A DNA stretch of 64,000 nucleotides from Hathewaya massiliensis (GTDB taxonomy: Bacteria > Bacillota > Clostridia > Clostridiales > Clostridiaceae): NCBI RefSeq assembly GCF_902143515.1, contig NZ_CABFVD010000007.1:85426-149425 (forward strand), read 5' to 3'. The notes below the pieces were generated by a model that was given only the letters and a program-made list of their open reading frames with translations, was not told the DNA's origin and ran no database searches. The translations under genes were made by a program, and so were the position numbers. Below, one piece after another: positions 8,958 to 17,181 of the stretch; position 1 is the stretch's first letter; each line of letters starts with the position of its first letter.

Positions 8958-9109
8958 CTCAATCTTTTCATTAAGTTAATTAGAATAATTAACCCCTATA
9001 AATCCCTCTTTTACCTTTAACTATAATATTTATTATAACATGATCTATAAATATAACCTTGCTTATGCTACGGTTCATCATTAATTATCCTAAACCTTAT
9101 TTAATATTT

Positions 9110-9378
9110 AAATTACTTTTCTTACCATACTAACTTTCCAGTATAGAAATAACCCTCTTCCAATTATACCACCATCTCCCATGATTCAGCATATAAAGTT
9201 ATAATTTCCCCCGTTTTTTCATCTTCACCCACCCTTTCCCATATAATCAAATTTATATTCTGCTATCTCAAACACTACATGACGCCTCTTTGAACCTATC
9301 ATCAATAAATCATTCCCTCTTTTCCATGTATCAAGTATGATAATCCCTCCACTTGAATCTCTTCCGAAATATAATAGA
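9110..9378 (-). pseudogene. Decayed coding remnant, family unknown
   Basis: A protein-like minus-strand frame ends at TGA 9225 and contains F-G-R-D-S-S-G-G, I-I-I-L-D-T-W-K-R and V-V-F-E-I-A-E-Y. In another frame further downstream come E-K-T-G-E-I-I-T-L-Y-A-E-S-W and a further stop. G-R-D-x-x-x-G-G with L-D-x-W-K-R faintly recalls VirB4-type ATPases, but no P-loop is present. Frameshifts and stops show that it is dead. Confidence 0.4.
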
Positions 9379-9414
9379 CTGTCCCATAATTATAGTCATT
9401 TGATAAAAAAGAAA

Positions 9415-9511
9415 GAGGTTGTAGCACTAAAAAATTTACATACAATATATTGACTTACAAATTTAAAATTAACAAAATATATTGTAGTATTTATTTTTAA
9501 TGCCACAGCCC
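9415..9511. repeat. MITE-like palindromic element, copy 1
   Basis: About 97 bp with imperfect 16-bp terminal inverted repeats (12 of 16 matching) and internal paired CAATATATTG motifs. It closely matches the reverse complement of 28690-28787. The ends (GGGGCTGT..GCA) look like those of IS1182-type elements, suggesting a non-autonomous derivative. No coding capacity. Confidence 0.6.
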
Positions 9512-9562
9512 CTAACTTATTTTCTTTAAAATTTAACTATCTTCTTTAATATGAGGTTAATT

Positions 9563-10189
9563 TTAATTCATCAACCCCATATCATAAATTGAGTAATCAC
9601 ATCTATATATAAATAGATATTTTCCATCTATGATTATGCCTGTAGACTTGTCCATTCCTGTTGCAAAATAACTTACATTATCACCTGCAAAAGTGGCTAG
9701 TGGTTTACCAGATTGAGATCTTATTAAAACTACTTTACTTTTACCTGTGGTAAGGTTTTTCATATCATTAATCATATTGTTTAAAAATGGAGTTGATCTT
9801 TTTAAATTTTTAATTTCAACTTTTTTAGAGTATTCATTAAAAATATCTTCTAAGCCTTTTTCGTACATAATTAAACTGCTACCAACATGTAGCATAGATT
9901 TACCACCTACAGTTAGTTTCATAACTGCAGATTTTTTAATTGTTTTACCATCTTCATCCTTAGAATCAAATTCATCTTCAGTATTTATGCTTATAGATTT
10001 TCCTTCTATTCTATCAATGATGTTACTGTCTTCGTCGTAGGTTTGTACAATAGCTTCTCTTCCTTTTAAATTTTCCAGCATTTTTCCCATTTTATTTCTA
10101 AAAACATTACATCCACTTAAATTTATAGTGATTAATATTATTAGAGAGACTATTAAAGAGTTTTTAAAAAAGCCTGTTCTTTTGTTCAT
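9563..10189 (-). CDS. DUF5052-type lipoprotein
   Basis: About 208 residues from ATG 10189, which has GGGGGA seven bases upstream; an earlier in-frame ATG at 10204 lacks a site. A lipoprotein signal peptide ends at the lipobox L-S-G-C, so the mature protein should be anchored outside the membrane. The remainder has alternating charged and beta-prone stretches and ends R-C-D-Y-S-I-Y-D-M. It follows the AIM24 gene by about 35 bases and is probably cotranscribed with it. Function unknown. A broken copy of its 3' end lies at 421-516. Confidence 0.75.
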   Translation of the reverse strand: MNKRTGFFKNSLIVSLIILITINLSGCNVFRNKMGKMLENLKGREAIVQTYDEDSNIIDRIEGKSISINTEDEFDSKDEDGKTIKKSAVMKLTVGGKSMLHVGSSLIMYEKGLEDIFNEYSKKVEIKNLKRSTPFLNNMINDMKNLTTGKSKVVLIRSQSGKPLATFAGDNVSYFATGMDKSTGIIIDGKYLFIYRCDYSIYDMGLMN

Positions 10190-10224
10190 AATACGTTCCC
10201 CCATGCAAAAATATTTTAATATGC

Positions 10225-10878
10225 TTATTTAGAAGAAGTGTTTATAAGATTATTAGGATTTCTTGTTTGTATCCATATAAGTCCTGGCCCTGTAAATTTA
10301 CATACTAAGCCTTCTCCACCTGCTATGGAGCCTAAAAATCCTGAAGCCATTTCTATACTATAATTAAGTGTACTATCCCATAATACTAGATGAGCTGTAT
10401 CCACTATATAAGTTTCACCAACTTCTAGACGTTTTTCGTAAATTGAACCATAGGATGAAAGGAAAAGTTCTCCTTCTCCTCTAGCTTCCATTTGGAATAA
10501 TCCTTCACCAGAGAAAAGTCCCTTTGCACCAGCACCTTTTGTTCTTATTTCTATTCCTTCTGTGGAGGCTAAAAATGCCCCTTTTCCTAACCTATAAGCT
10601 CTAGAATTATCTAAAGTTATATGTTTTATATCACCTAAATAGGCAGGTGCTAATAATAACTCCCCATTATCTCTTGCTTTAAACTTTTGAATAAAAGCAC
10701 TTTCTCCTGTAAACATTCTTCCAAAGACTTTGCCTATTCCCCCAGCTTTAGCTGAGAGTTCAAAGGAATCAGACATGGAAACCATAGCCCCTGCTTCTAC
10801 CATAATTTCATCTCCTGGATTACAAATTAATTTAAGTGTTCTATTAGCTTCTTCAAATAATAATTCATGTTTTATCAT
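10225..10878 (-). CDS. AIM24 family protein
   Basis: About 217 residues, full length for the AIM24/TIGR00266 family: a glycine-rich beta structure with N-P-G-D-E-I-M-V-E-A-G-A-M near the start, G-E-G-L-F (about 128) and G-G-E-G-L-V near the end. Members have a trimeric beta-prism-like fold; their bacterial role is unclear. The ATG at 10878 with GGGGAG eight bases before it is preferred over a GTG at 10887. First gene of a pair with the DUF5052 lipoprotein. Confidence 0.85.
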   Translation of the reverse strand: MIKHELLFEEANRTLKLICNPGDEIMVEAGAMVSMSDSFELSAKAGGIGKVFGRMFTGESAFIQKFKARDNGELLLAPAYLGDIKHITLDNSRAYRLGKGAFLASTEGIEIRTKGAGAKGLFSGEGLFQMEARGEGELFLSSYGSIYEKRLEVGETYIVDTAHLVLWDSTLNYSIEMASGFLGSIAGGEGLVCKFTGPGLIWIQTRNPNNLINTSSK

Positions 10879-10989
10879 AATTACCACTCCCCTTTTTATA
10901 TGTTTTATTAATATTCACTTTAAAATATATATAAGTTAATTATATAATATTCGATCACTAATTAGAAACTATAATTAACTTATTACCTT

Positions 10990-11030
10990 AATATTCTCAA
11001 AGATTTACTACTTAAATCTTTGAGAATATT
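10990..11030. repeat. Perfect 18-bp inverted repeat
   Basis: Two 18-base arms (10990-11007 and 11013-11030) are perfectly complementary around a 5-base loop. No T-run follows on either strand, so it is not a clear terminator. It lies about 110 bases upstream of the AIM24 start and could be an RNA hairpin in its leader. Confidence 0.6.
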
Positions 11031-11039
11031 GAACTTTGT

Positions 11040-11220
11040 TTTATTAGTCAAACTTAAGTTATTTGGTAATTCCCGTGTGTAAATTCTACTCCTAAGTCTG
11101 AATTTTTGTGATAAACTTCCTTTAGATTTAGCTCACCATGGATACCTTTACCTAAGCTAATGGTTGTGTTCTCAACCGCCATAGCGGACTTTTAGCACCA
11201 ATTTGCAACCTGGCTGTTCT
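11040..11220 (-). other. Non-coding segment resembling the 3' end of an IS200/IS605/IS607-type element
   Basis: No sustained reading frame. On the minus strand it contains TTTACACACGGGAATTACC, similar to TTACACAGGAATTTAAGCC in the RNA region of the IS607 element (13743-13765). Possibly a leftover guide-RNA end of a lost TnpB transposon; tentative. Confidence 0.3.
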
Positions 11221-11256
11221 AAGAAAAATAGGGACAAGTGCAATTTACTTGTCCCT
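11221..11256 (-). terminator. Terminator after the DUF3784-like gene
   Basis: AGGGACAAGT/ACTTGTCCCT perfect 10-bp stem at 11230-11256. On the minus strand ATTTTTCTT follows. Confidence 0.75.
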
Positions 11257-11322
11257 ACTAAGAGTTCTTTCTTTTTTTATAGTTATTTCTTTATATATTT
11301 CTTTATACGTTTCTTTATATAT

Positions 11323-11649
11323 TTATTTCTTTTTACATTTATACATCTGATGATAAAAAGATATTATTAATCCTAAAATTAATATAACAGCTTGACTTAT
11401 CATAACCGCATTATAATATTTTTTATCAATAAATATGCTCATAACAGCAATTATTATTACAATTAATCCTGTACCTAAGAGGTCTCGTCCAACAACTTTT
11501 GATACTTTATCTTTATCATGCTTTTTTTCATCAAAGAAGTTAAGCATATCTCCTGCATTAAAGTATTTAATTATTACTCCTAGAAAGGTTAGGAATCCTC
11601 CTGCTAAAAAAGCCACTACAAGAATACCTGTTAAATCTGCTGGTTTCAT
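11323..11649 (-). CDS. DUF3784-like small membrane protein
   Basis: About 108 residues with three predicted membrane segments (about 8-28, 60-80 and 84-104). The pattern G-V-I-I-K-Y-F-x-A-G-D, a charged loop with K-V-V-G-R-D-L-L and a further helix is the DUF3784 layout. The start is ATG 11649 with GGAGGAA before it; a TTG 15 bases upstream is less likely. Probably cotranscribed with the amidohydrolase upstream and followed by a terminator. Function unknown. Confidence 0.65.
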   Translation of the reverse strand: MKPADLTGILVVAFLAGGFLTFLGVIIKYFNAGDMLNFFDEKKHDKDKVSKVVGRDLLGTGLIVIIIAVMSIFIDKKYYNAVMISQAVILILGLIISFYHQMYKCKKK

Positions 11650-11681
11650 AAAGTATTCCTCCAACTAAAGGTTTTCTATAA

Positions 11682-12923
11682 TTATAAATTTTTCTTAACA
11701 AAAGTTCCTTCCTTCATTATAATATCCATATCTTCTACATTAATATTATGGATATCTTCTAAAGGATTATTTTTAAGTACTATTATATCTGCAAATTTAC
11801 CTACTTCAAGTGTACCTGTAATATCATCAATTCTAAGCATTTCTGCTCCATTTTTAGTTGCTGCTAAAAGGGTCTCCATTTCTGTTAATCCAGATTTATT
11901 TAGGGTGTACATTTCTGTTATAGCATATTTTCCATATGGAGTTAGGCTGCTACAGAATGAATCTGAACCTACAGTAATTCTAATTCCTTTTTTATTTGCA
12001 TTTTGAAGATTATCTATAATACGGTTTAATTCCTTCTCAGCTGTGGTTTTTCCAGGATAATTATCATGTATTGGTCTATATGGTGGTTCATATACTGTAA
12101 ACCATTCATAGAAAAATTGAAGGGTTGGACAGAAGGTAATATCCTTTTCCTTCATAATTTCTAGACATTCTTCATTTAGTTCTTGTCCATGAATTATTGC
12201 AGATACTCCAGCCTTGCAAGAATTAAGTGCTCCTTCATATCCTTCAGCATGAGACCATACTGGTAGTCCTACCATATTGGCTTCATCTACTACTGCTTGA
12301 ATTTCTTCCATACAATAGTGAGGGTCAGCTTTTGCATCATGGCGCCAAATTCCTCCGCCTGTTGACCAAATCTTTATAGCATCTGGATTTTCACGAATTC
12401 TTTTTCTTATAGCTTTACGTAATTCCCAAGGTCCATCTACTCTTTCAGCCCATGGATGAGATTCATTATTATATTCTAAAGGCAATCTATGGGAATCTCC
12501 ATGGCCTGCTGTTCTACAAAATCCTAATCCTGTTGTAACTACACGAGGTCCTGGAATAACTCCTTCTTCTATCATATTACGTATATGAATTCCTGATCTA
12601 GAAATTTCACCTACAGAAGTTAGTCCATGCTCAAGAGCTTCACGAGCTTGTGCAACTGCTACAATAGTTTTTTGAATTGGATGCTCAAGAACCCAATCTG
12701 AATCACTATCCGTTCTATTTCCACTAAAATGAAGGTGTGTATCAATTAAACCAGGAATAATTGTCTTTCCTGAAATATTAACTTTCTCACAGTCTTCACT
12801 AATTTCCTTCATAGGACCTACATATTCAATTTTTTTGTCATTTACTATTAATAAAGAATTTTCTATAGGCTCTCTACCTGTACAATCTATTAATAGTCCT
12901 CCTATAAATGCTATTTTACTCAA
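11682..12923 (-). CDS. Amidohydrolase (imidazolonepropionase/prolidase-like)
   Basis: About 413 residues, full length. The TIM-barrel metal ligands are in place: D-T-H-L-H (HxH), the carboxylatable lysine in A-I-K-I-W-S-T-G-G, H in S-H-A-E-G, H in I-I-H-G-Q-E-L and Asp in V-G-S-D-S-F. The family hydrolyses cyclic amides or dipeptides (Xaa-Pro, Xaa-Arg/Lys); the substrate cannot be read from sequence. The start is probably TTG 12923, placed after GGGGGGA, because the ATG at 12941 would put the ribosome site inside the gene. It is cytosolic. Confidence 0.85.
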   Translation of the reverse strand: MSKIAFIGGLLIDCTGREPIENSLLIVNDKKIEYVGPMKEISEDCEKVNISGKTIIPGLIDTHLHFSGNRTDSDSDWVLEHPIQKTIVAVAQAREALEHGLTSVGEISRSGIHIRNMIEEGVIPGPRVVTTGLGFCRTAGHGDSHRLPLEYNNESHPWAERVDGPWELRKAIRKRIRENPDAIKIWSTGGGIWRHDAKADPHYCMEEIQAVVDEANMVGLPVWSHAEGYEGALNSCKAGVSAIIHGQELNEECLEIMKEKDITFCPTLQFFYEWFTVYEPPYRPIHDNYPGKTTAEKELNRIIDNLQNANKKGIRITVGSDSFCSSLTPYGKYAITEMYTLNKSGLTEMETLLAATKNGAEMLRIDDITGTLEVGKFADIIVLKNNPLEDIHNINVEDMDIIMKEGTFVKKNL

Positions 12924-13007
12924 TGTAATTCCCCCCATCAATTATCATCATATCCTACTTTAGTATATAACAATAAAATATTTCTTTCTAGGGCTATGGA
13001 ATTTTAT

Positions 13008-13042
13008 TTTTAAAAAAAAAGCTATAAACTTAGCTTTTTTTT
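13008..13042 (-). terminator. Terminator of the pdx/radical SAM operon
   Basis: AAAAAAGCTA/TAGCTTTTTT stem with a long T-run on the minus strand, overlapping the radical SAM stop codon. Confidence 0.75.
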
Positions 13043-13626
13043 CTAACTCTTAGTGGTATACCCATTTCTTTTGATATATGTTCACATCTTTTTATTTGTT
13101 CTTCACTTATTACATCTACTACTGAAAATTGAACTTCCTCAATATTTTCCTTTGATTCTTTTGCAAAATTTAGTAGCGATTCAAAAGATTCAAGTCCAAA
13201 TATAGGTCTTGTAATTTCATTATATTCTTCCTTTGAAGGAGCATTTAAGCTTATGGAAATTGAATCTACTATACCCTTTAACAGTGGAGCTGTACTTTTT
13301 TCATGGATTAAATCTGCAAGTCCATTAGTATTTATTCTTATTTTTATATTACTAACTGATCTAATATATTTACAGACCTCAATTACATCATAAAGTCTCA
13401 TTAGTGGTTCACCATAACCACAGAAAACCACTTCAGAGTATTTTGATAAATCTTCTTTCTTAAATTCATTAATTATTTCTGAAAGGCTAGGTTCTTTTTC
13501 AAGCCATAAACTGCCACTATGACCTACAGAATCCCCTTCTCTTCTTATACAAAATGTGCAATTACAAGGACATTTATTAGTTATGTTTACATAAAGTATG
13601 TTATCTATAACATATAAAATATTCAT
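13030..13626 (-). CDS. TatD-linked-type radical SAM protein
   Basis: 198 residues, the usual length for this short radical SAM subfamily. The cluster motif is C-P-C-N-C-T-F-C (CxxxCxxC near residues 19-26). G-Y-G-E-P-L binds SAM, and N-T-N-G-L and S-L-N-A-P fit the partial TIM barrel. It should bind a 4Fe-4S cluster and generate a 5'-deoxyadenosyl radical; the substrate is unknown. It was once about ten bases downstream of the ECF gene, and an IS607 element now separates them. The ribosome site is reduced to GGGATT. Confidence 0.8.
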   Translation of the reverse strand: MNILYVIDNILYVNITNKCPCNCTFCIRREGDSVGHSGSLWLEKEPSLSEIINEFKKEDLSKYSEVVFCGYGEPLMRLYDVIEVCKYIRSVSNIKIRINTNGLADLIHEKSTAPLLKGIVDSISISLNAPSKEEYNEITRPIFGLESFESLLNFAKESKENIEEVQFSVVDVISEEQIKRCEHISKEMGIPLRVRKKS

Positions 13627-13634
13627 TTAATCCC

Positions 13635-13800
13635 GTTACGCAAAATCTACTAAAATCTACTATTTAGAGATTTATTCCTTATTCAACGCAACCTGTTTTG
13701 TCATAAGACTACTCCAGTTTGATATGTTGCTCCAAAGGCTTAAATTCCTGTGTAACGAACAGTACATATCAGCATTATCTTGAATGTGATACTATGCTGA
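13635..13800 (-). ncRNA. Putative TnpB guide RNA (omega/reRNA) at the transposon 3' end
   Basis: A non-coding stretch of about 155 bp between the tnpB stop and the element border, with local pairing such as TCAGCAT/ATGCTGA near 13770-13803. TnpB proteins use an RNA from exactly this place, its guide read from DNA just beyond the border. The guide would here start GGGATTAAATGAATATTT, the radical SAM start region. Assigned by position, not by a covariance model. Confidence 0.6.
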
Positions 13801-14955
13801 TTTTCTATACCTTGAAAGATTTATTGATGCATTTTTGTCCCTATCAACTCTATTATTGCATGATGGACAAACAAAAATTCTATCTTTAAGTTTTAAATCT
13901 TTCTTTATTGTTCCACAACAAGAACATGTTTTGCTTGAAGGATAAAACCTATCTGCTTTAACAAATTCAATGCCGTTAAATTTACTTTTGTATCCTAAAA
14001 TACTAATAAACTTATGGAAACATTGTTCTTGTATAGCCTTTGACAAATGTTTATTTTTAAGCATACCTTTTACATTTAAATCTTCAACAACTACTCTGCT
14101 TGGCTTGGTTTTCACTATTGCAGTTGTTGTTTGATGAATATGATTTAAACGTATATTTGAAAGCCTTCTTTGAATAAGTTTTAATTCTCTTTCGAGTTTT
14201 TTAATATTATTAGTTTTAGTAAATTTATAACGGTTTTCACCTTCCTTTCCTATTTGGATTTTTCCATCTTCATATTTTCTTGAAACTTGTTTCTGCTTTC
14301 TTTTTAACTTCTTTTTTAGTCTTTTGACTTCTTTAGTTTTATTGATATTTTTAAATGGCTTATCTATATTACTGACTATGGCTAAATCTTTCAGCCCCAA
14401 ATCCACACCTATTGATATATCTGTATTTTCTGATATAGGTTCTTCTTTTTCTATGCCTACAGATATATACCAAAACTTCCCATCAAAACTTATTCTTGGA
14501 TTAGTATACTTGATACCCATAGGTATTTGTTCTACTGTTTTAATCCAACCTACTTTTTCAATTAACACTAAATTTTCTTTAACCTTTAGTTTATCTGTAT
14601 CATTATAGAATGAAGGTTTGCTTTTTCTTCTACTCTTAAATTTTGGTTTATCGGCCAACCCTTTAAAGAAATTTTTATAAGCATTACAAGCGTCTTTTAC
14701 AGCCTGTTTTGCCACATTGTTAGATACTTCATTAAGCCATTTAAGTTCTGATTTCTTTAGAATAGTTAACTCTTTTCTCAAATCTCCATCTTTTATAAAC
14801 TTACCACCGTTTTTACCTGTGCCCTTTAGGGTATAATTTTCTTCTTGTCTTGCAAGTGTCCAATTATAAATAAATCTTGCAGTGTGAGCAGATTGCCATA
14901 ATTTTTGTTCCTGTTCTACATTTGGAATAATTCTAACTTTCTTCCCCAGTATCAT
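13792..14955 (-). CDS. tnpB: TnpB RNA-guided endonuclease of IS607
   Basis: 387 residues, full length. An N-terminal helical/OrfB region (1-150) is followed by the RuvC core: D185 in G-V-D-L-G-L-K-D, E291 in V-V-V-E-D-L-N-V, and D-R-D-K-N-A-S (371-377). The zinc ribbon has C344/C347 and C363/C366. All catalytic residues are present, so it may be active. TnpB cleaves DNA matching its guide RNA and favours retention of the element. The start overlaps tnpA by 23 bases, suggesting translational coupling. C-terminal codons run into the putative guide-RNA region. Confidence 0.9.
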   Translation of the reverse strand: MILGKKVRIIPNVEQEQKLWQSAHTARFIYNWTLARQEENYTLKGTGKNGGKFIKDGDLRKELTILKKSELKWLNEVSNNVAKQAVKDACNAYKNFFKGLADKPKFKSRRKSKPSFYNDTDKLKVKENLVLIEKVGWIKTVEQIPMGIKYTNPRISFDGKFWYISVGIEKEEPISENTDISIGVDLGLKDLAIVSNIDKPFKNINKTKEVKRLKKKLKRKQKQVSRKYEDGKIQIGKEGENRYKFTKTNNIKKLERELKLIQRRLSNIRLNHIHQTTTAIVKTKPSRVVVEDLNVKGMLKNKHLSKAIQEQCFHKFISILGYKSKFNGIEFVKADRFYPSSKTCSCCGTIKKDLKLKDRIFVCPSCNNRVDRDKNASINLSRYRKSA

Positions 14956-15556
14956 TCTCTAAAAACTCCTTAATCATTTTCTTTGCTTTATTTGCTCTTT
15001 TCCCTTGTAATCTACAACTAAAAACTGTAACAATTTGAATTAAATCTTCAACTAATTCCTGTTCCTCTGTCTTTTCTGTATTATCTATGATTTCAATAGT
15101 AGTTCCATATTTATTACATAGATTTTCTATAAGCTCATATCCGAACCTAACCAACCTATCTTTATATAAAATTACTATCTTTTCAACTTCTGAATTAGTT
15201 ATCATATCTATTAATTGATTCAAGCCTTTTTTGTTGTAGTTAATTCCACTTCCTATATCAGTAATAACCTCAAATTGATAACCTTTAGCAATCATATATG
15301 TTTTAACATTTTCTATTTGCCTTGTTAAATCATCTTTTTGCTTATTACTTGATACTCTGCAATATCCTATTACTTTTCTATTTCTCTTAACAAGTGGCAC
15401 TTGCAAAACTTGATTAATTTGTTGTTCAGAATAATAACGATGTCCACCTTCTGTTATATGATGTGGTTTTAATTTTCCTTCATTGTCCCATAGTCTTAAT
15501 GCTTGAATACTTTTCCCTACTAATTTTGAGAATTGACCAATTGTATAATATCTCAT
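14933..15556 (-). CDS. tnpA: IS607 serine recombinase TnpA
   Basis: 207 residues. A MerR-like helix-turn-helix (1-45, Y-Y-T-I-G-Q-F-S-K-L) is followed by a resolvase catalytic domain with Y-C-R-V-S-S (nucleophile Ser near 69), Q-I-E-N-V-K and Y-K-D-R-L-V-R-F. HTH before catalytic domain is the diagnostic IS607 order, reverse of ordinary resolvases. It moves the element without strong target preference beyond GG. Confidence 0.92.
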   Translation of the reverse strand: MRYYTIGQFSKLVGKSIQALRLWDNEGKLKPHHITEGGHRYYSEQQINQVLQVPLVKRNRKVIGYCRVSSNKQKDDLTRQIENVKTYMIAKGYQFEVITDIGSGINYNKKGLNQLIDMITNSEVEKIVILYKDRLVRFGYELIENLCNKYGTTIEIIDNTEKTEEQELVEDLIQIVTVFSCRLQGKRANKAKKMIKEFLENDTGEES

Positions 15557-15657
15557 GTCATCACATCTTTATGCATATTATGATAACATAAAACCAATAA
15601 TTCTCAATATATTTTAGTAGGTTTTAATAGTTGTTTTAAAACTGTTACTTACCCTCA

Positions 15658-16185
15658 CTATGAAATTTTTGTTCCTATTTTCTCTGATATTTTTATTTTA
15701 TCTAGTGCTCCACCTAAAAGCATAAAGGCAATACCACTTCCTATTGGTTGTAGAAATCCCATAAGAAAGCTTACAATTGCAACCTTAAAATCACCAAAGA
15801 TAATTCCCGTAGCCAAATAGTATCCTAGAATTCCCACAGCCCCTGCTATAAATATAGCATAAGTATTTTGTTTGCATATTATAGTATTTTTCTTAGAGGT
15901 AAAAAATAATACTAAGATTGGTTTAATTATCATTGTAGGTATAACCCATACCATGCCTCCTGGAGATATGGCATCAGAAAGCCCTGCTCCTATAGCAGCT
16001 GCTAACATGGCATAAGGTTTAGGAAGTATACATGCTGCTAAATATATAAAAGCATCTCCTATGTGTATATACCCACCATTAACTCCTGTTGGTATATGGA
16101 ATAAAAACGCTGTTGTTACGCAAATAATTGCAGCAAACATAGCTGTTAACACTAAGGTCTTTGTTTTTTTCTCATTATGAACCAT
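15658..16185 (-). CDS. ECF transporter substrate-binding subunit, probably for a B6 vitamer
   Basis: 175 residues with five to six membrane segments, starting with the basic N-terminal motif and A-M-F-A-A-I-I typical of ECF S components. N-G-G-Y-I-H-I-G-D-A-F and the L-G-A/G-A-G-L-S-D pattern occur in this fold. The start ATG overlaps the kinase stop by one base (TAATG), so the two are cotranslated. That linkage suggests uptake of pyridoxine, pyridoxal or pyridoxamine with the shared ECF module encoded elsewhere. Substrate is inferred from context. The stop lies about five bases from the IS607 border. Confidence 0.75.
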   Translation of the reverse strand: MVHNEKKTKTLVLTAMFAAIICVTTAFLFHIPTGVNGGYIHIGDAFIYLAACILPKPYAMLAAAIGAGLSDAISPGGMVWVIPTMIIKPILVLFFTSKKNTIICKQNTYAIFIAGAVGILGYYLATGIIFGDFKVAIVSFLMGFLQPIGSGIAFMLLGGALDKIKISEKIGTKIS

Positions 16186-17018
16186 TATAAAATCAACTCC
16201 TTTAAAAATGCTTCAAACATAATGCCATCATTAGTATCTATCTCAAATTTTGAAGTATATTGGATAGTTTTATATATAAAATCAGTAGCTTTTTTTACTG
16301 ATTTCTCAAGGTCAAAGCCATTTAAAAGCATTCCACAAAGTATAGAAGAAAATATATCTCCAGTTCCACTATAAGAGGTTTTATTATACTTTGAAGTAGC
16401 TATAAAAGTTCTATCTTCTGTTCTATCGTATGCTAAGTTTGAAATCATATCACCTTCTATGATTCCAGTTATAACTACTTTCTCAGGTCCCATATTAGAA
16501 ATTTTCTTAGCTATGTCTTTAAAATGTTCAGGGTCACAAATATAATCTTTATAATTTTCATTAGCTAAAATTAAACTTTCAGTGGCATTGGGCGTAACCA
16601 CATCTGCAAAACTTACTAGGTTTTTAATTTTATTACACATGCTTTCAGTGTATGTACCATATATAGAACCATTATCAGCCATTACAGGATCCACTAAAAC
16701 AAGAGATTCCTCATGCTTTTTAATAAAGTTTTCTACTATATCTATTTGTTTTTCTGATCCTAAAAATCCTGTATGTATACCTTTAAACTTAAGCTGAAGA
16801 TTGTCCCATACCTTTTCATAATTAATCATTTCCTCTGTAAAGTCTAAAAAAGTAAACTCCGGATATCCAGTTTGAGAGGATAAAATTGCCGTTGGAAAAG
16901 GACAAGGAGTTAACTTTAAACATGAGAATATTGGTATTGCTACGGTCAAAGAACATTTTCCTATGCCAGACATATCATTTATCACTGCTACCCTATTATT
17001 TCCTACTATATTGTTCAA
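16185..17018 (-). CDS. pdxK: Pyridoxal/pyridoxamine kinase
   Basis: About 277 residues, ribokinase-like fold. N-D-M-S-G-I-G-K-C-S-L near the N-terminus, the G-F-L-G-S segment, V-L-V-D-P-V-M-A-D-N-G (about 113-123), V-T-P-N-A-T-E and S-G-T-G-D-I-F (GxGD catalytic Asp) match PdxK/PdxY. It phosphorylates pyridoxal-type vitamers with ATP in the cytosol. The start is likely TTG 17018, seven bases after GGAGGTGAT, as the ATG at 17033 would include that site. Leads the operon with the ECF subunit and, before the transposon landed, the radical SAM gene. Confidence 0.88.
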   Translation of the reverse strand: MNNIVGNNRVAVINDMSGIGKCSLTVAIPIFSCLKLTPCPFPTAILSSQTGYPEFTFLDFTEEMINYEKVWDNLQLKFKGIHTGFLGSEKQIDIVENFIKKHEESLVLVDPVMADNGSIYGTYTESMCNKIKNLVSFADVVTPNATESLILANENYKDYICDPEHFKDIAKKISNMGPEKVVITGIIEGDMISNLAYDRTEDRTFIATSKYNKTSYSGTGDIFSSILCGMLLNGFDLEKSVKKATDFIYKTIQYTSKFEIDTNDGIMFEAFLKELIL

Positions 17019-17077
17019 AAAAATCACCTCCATAAACTTCTAAGGAAATAATACCATGTTTTTTTTATTCCGTAAAA

Positions 17078-17089
17078 TGTACCGGTACA
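17078..17089. promoter_or_regulatory. Perfect 12-bp palindrome upstream of pdxK
   Basis: TGTACCGGTACA, 60 bases before the kinase start. It is GC-rich against its AT-rich surroundings and could be an operator. No cognate regulator is known here. Confidence 0.35.
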
Positions 17090-17181
17090 CTCATGGAACC
17101 TAAACCAAACATAGATATATTTCTTTAAAATGCCTACTTGAAGGTGATGTTTAAATACTAAATACTATTTAAAATATTTTT

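Larger units (their letters stand above)
13635..15651 (-). mobile_element. IS607-family transposon (tnpA-tnpB)
   Basis: About 2 kb with a MerR-HTH serine recombinase and a TnpB gene. Both borders fall in GGG runs, consistent with IS607 insertion into GG. Joining the flanks restores TAGTGAGGGATTAAATG, which places a good ribosome site between the ECF stop and the radical SAM start. Borders are good to about two bases. No long terminal repeats or target duplication are expected. Confidence 0.85.
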
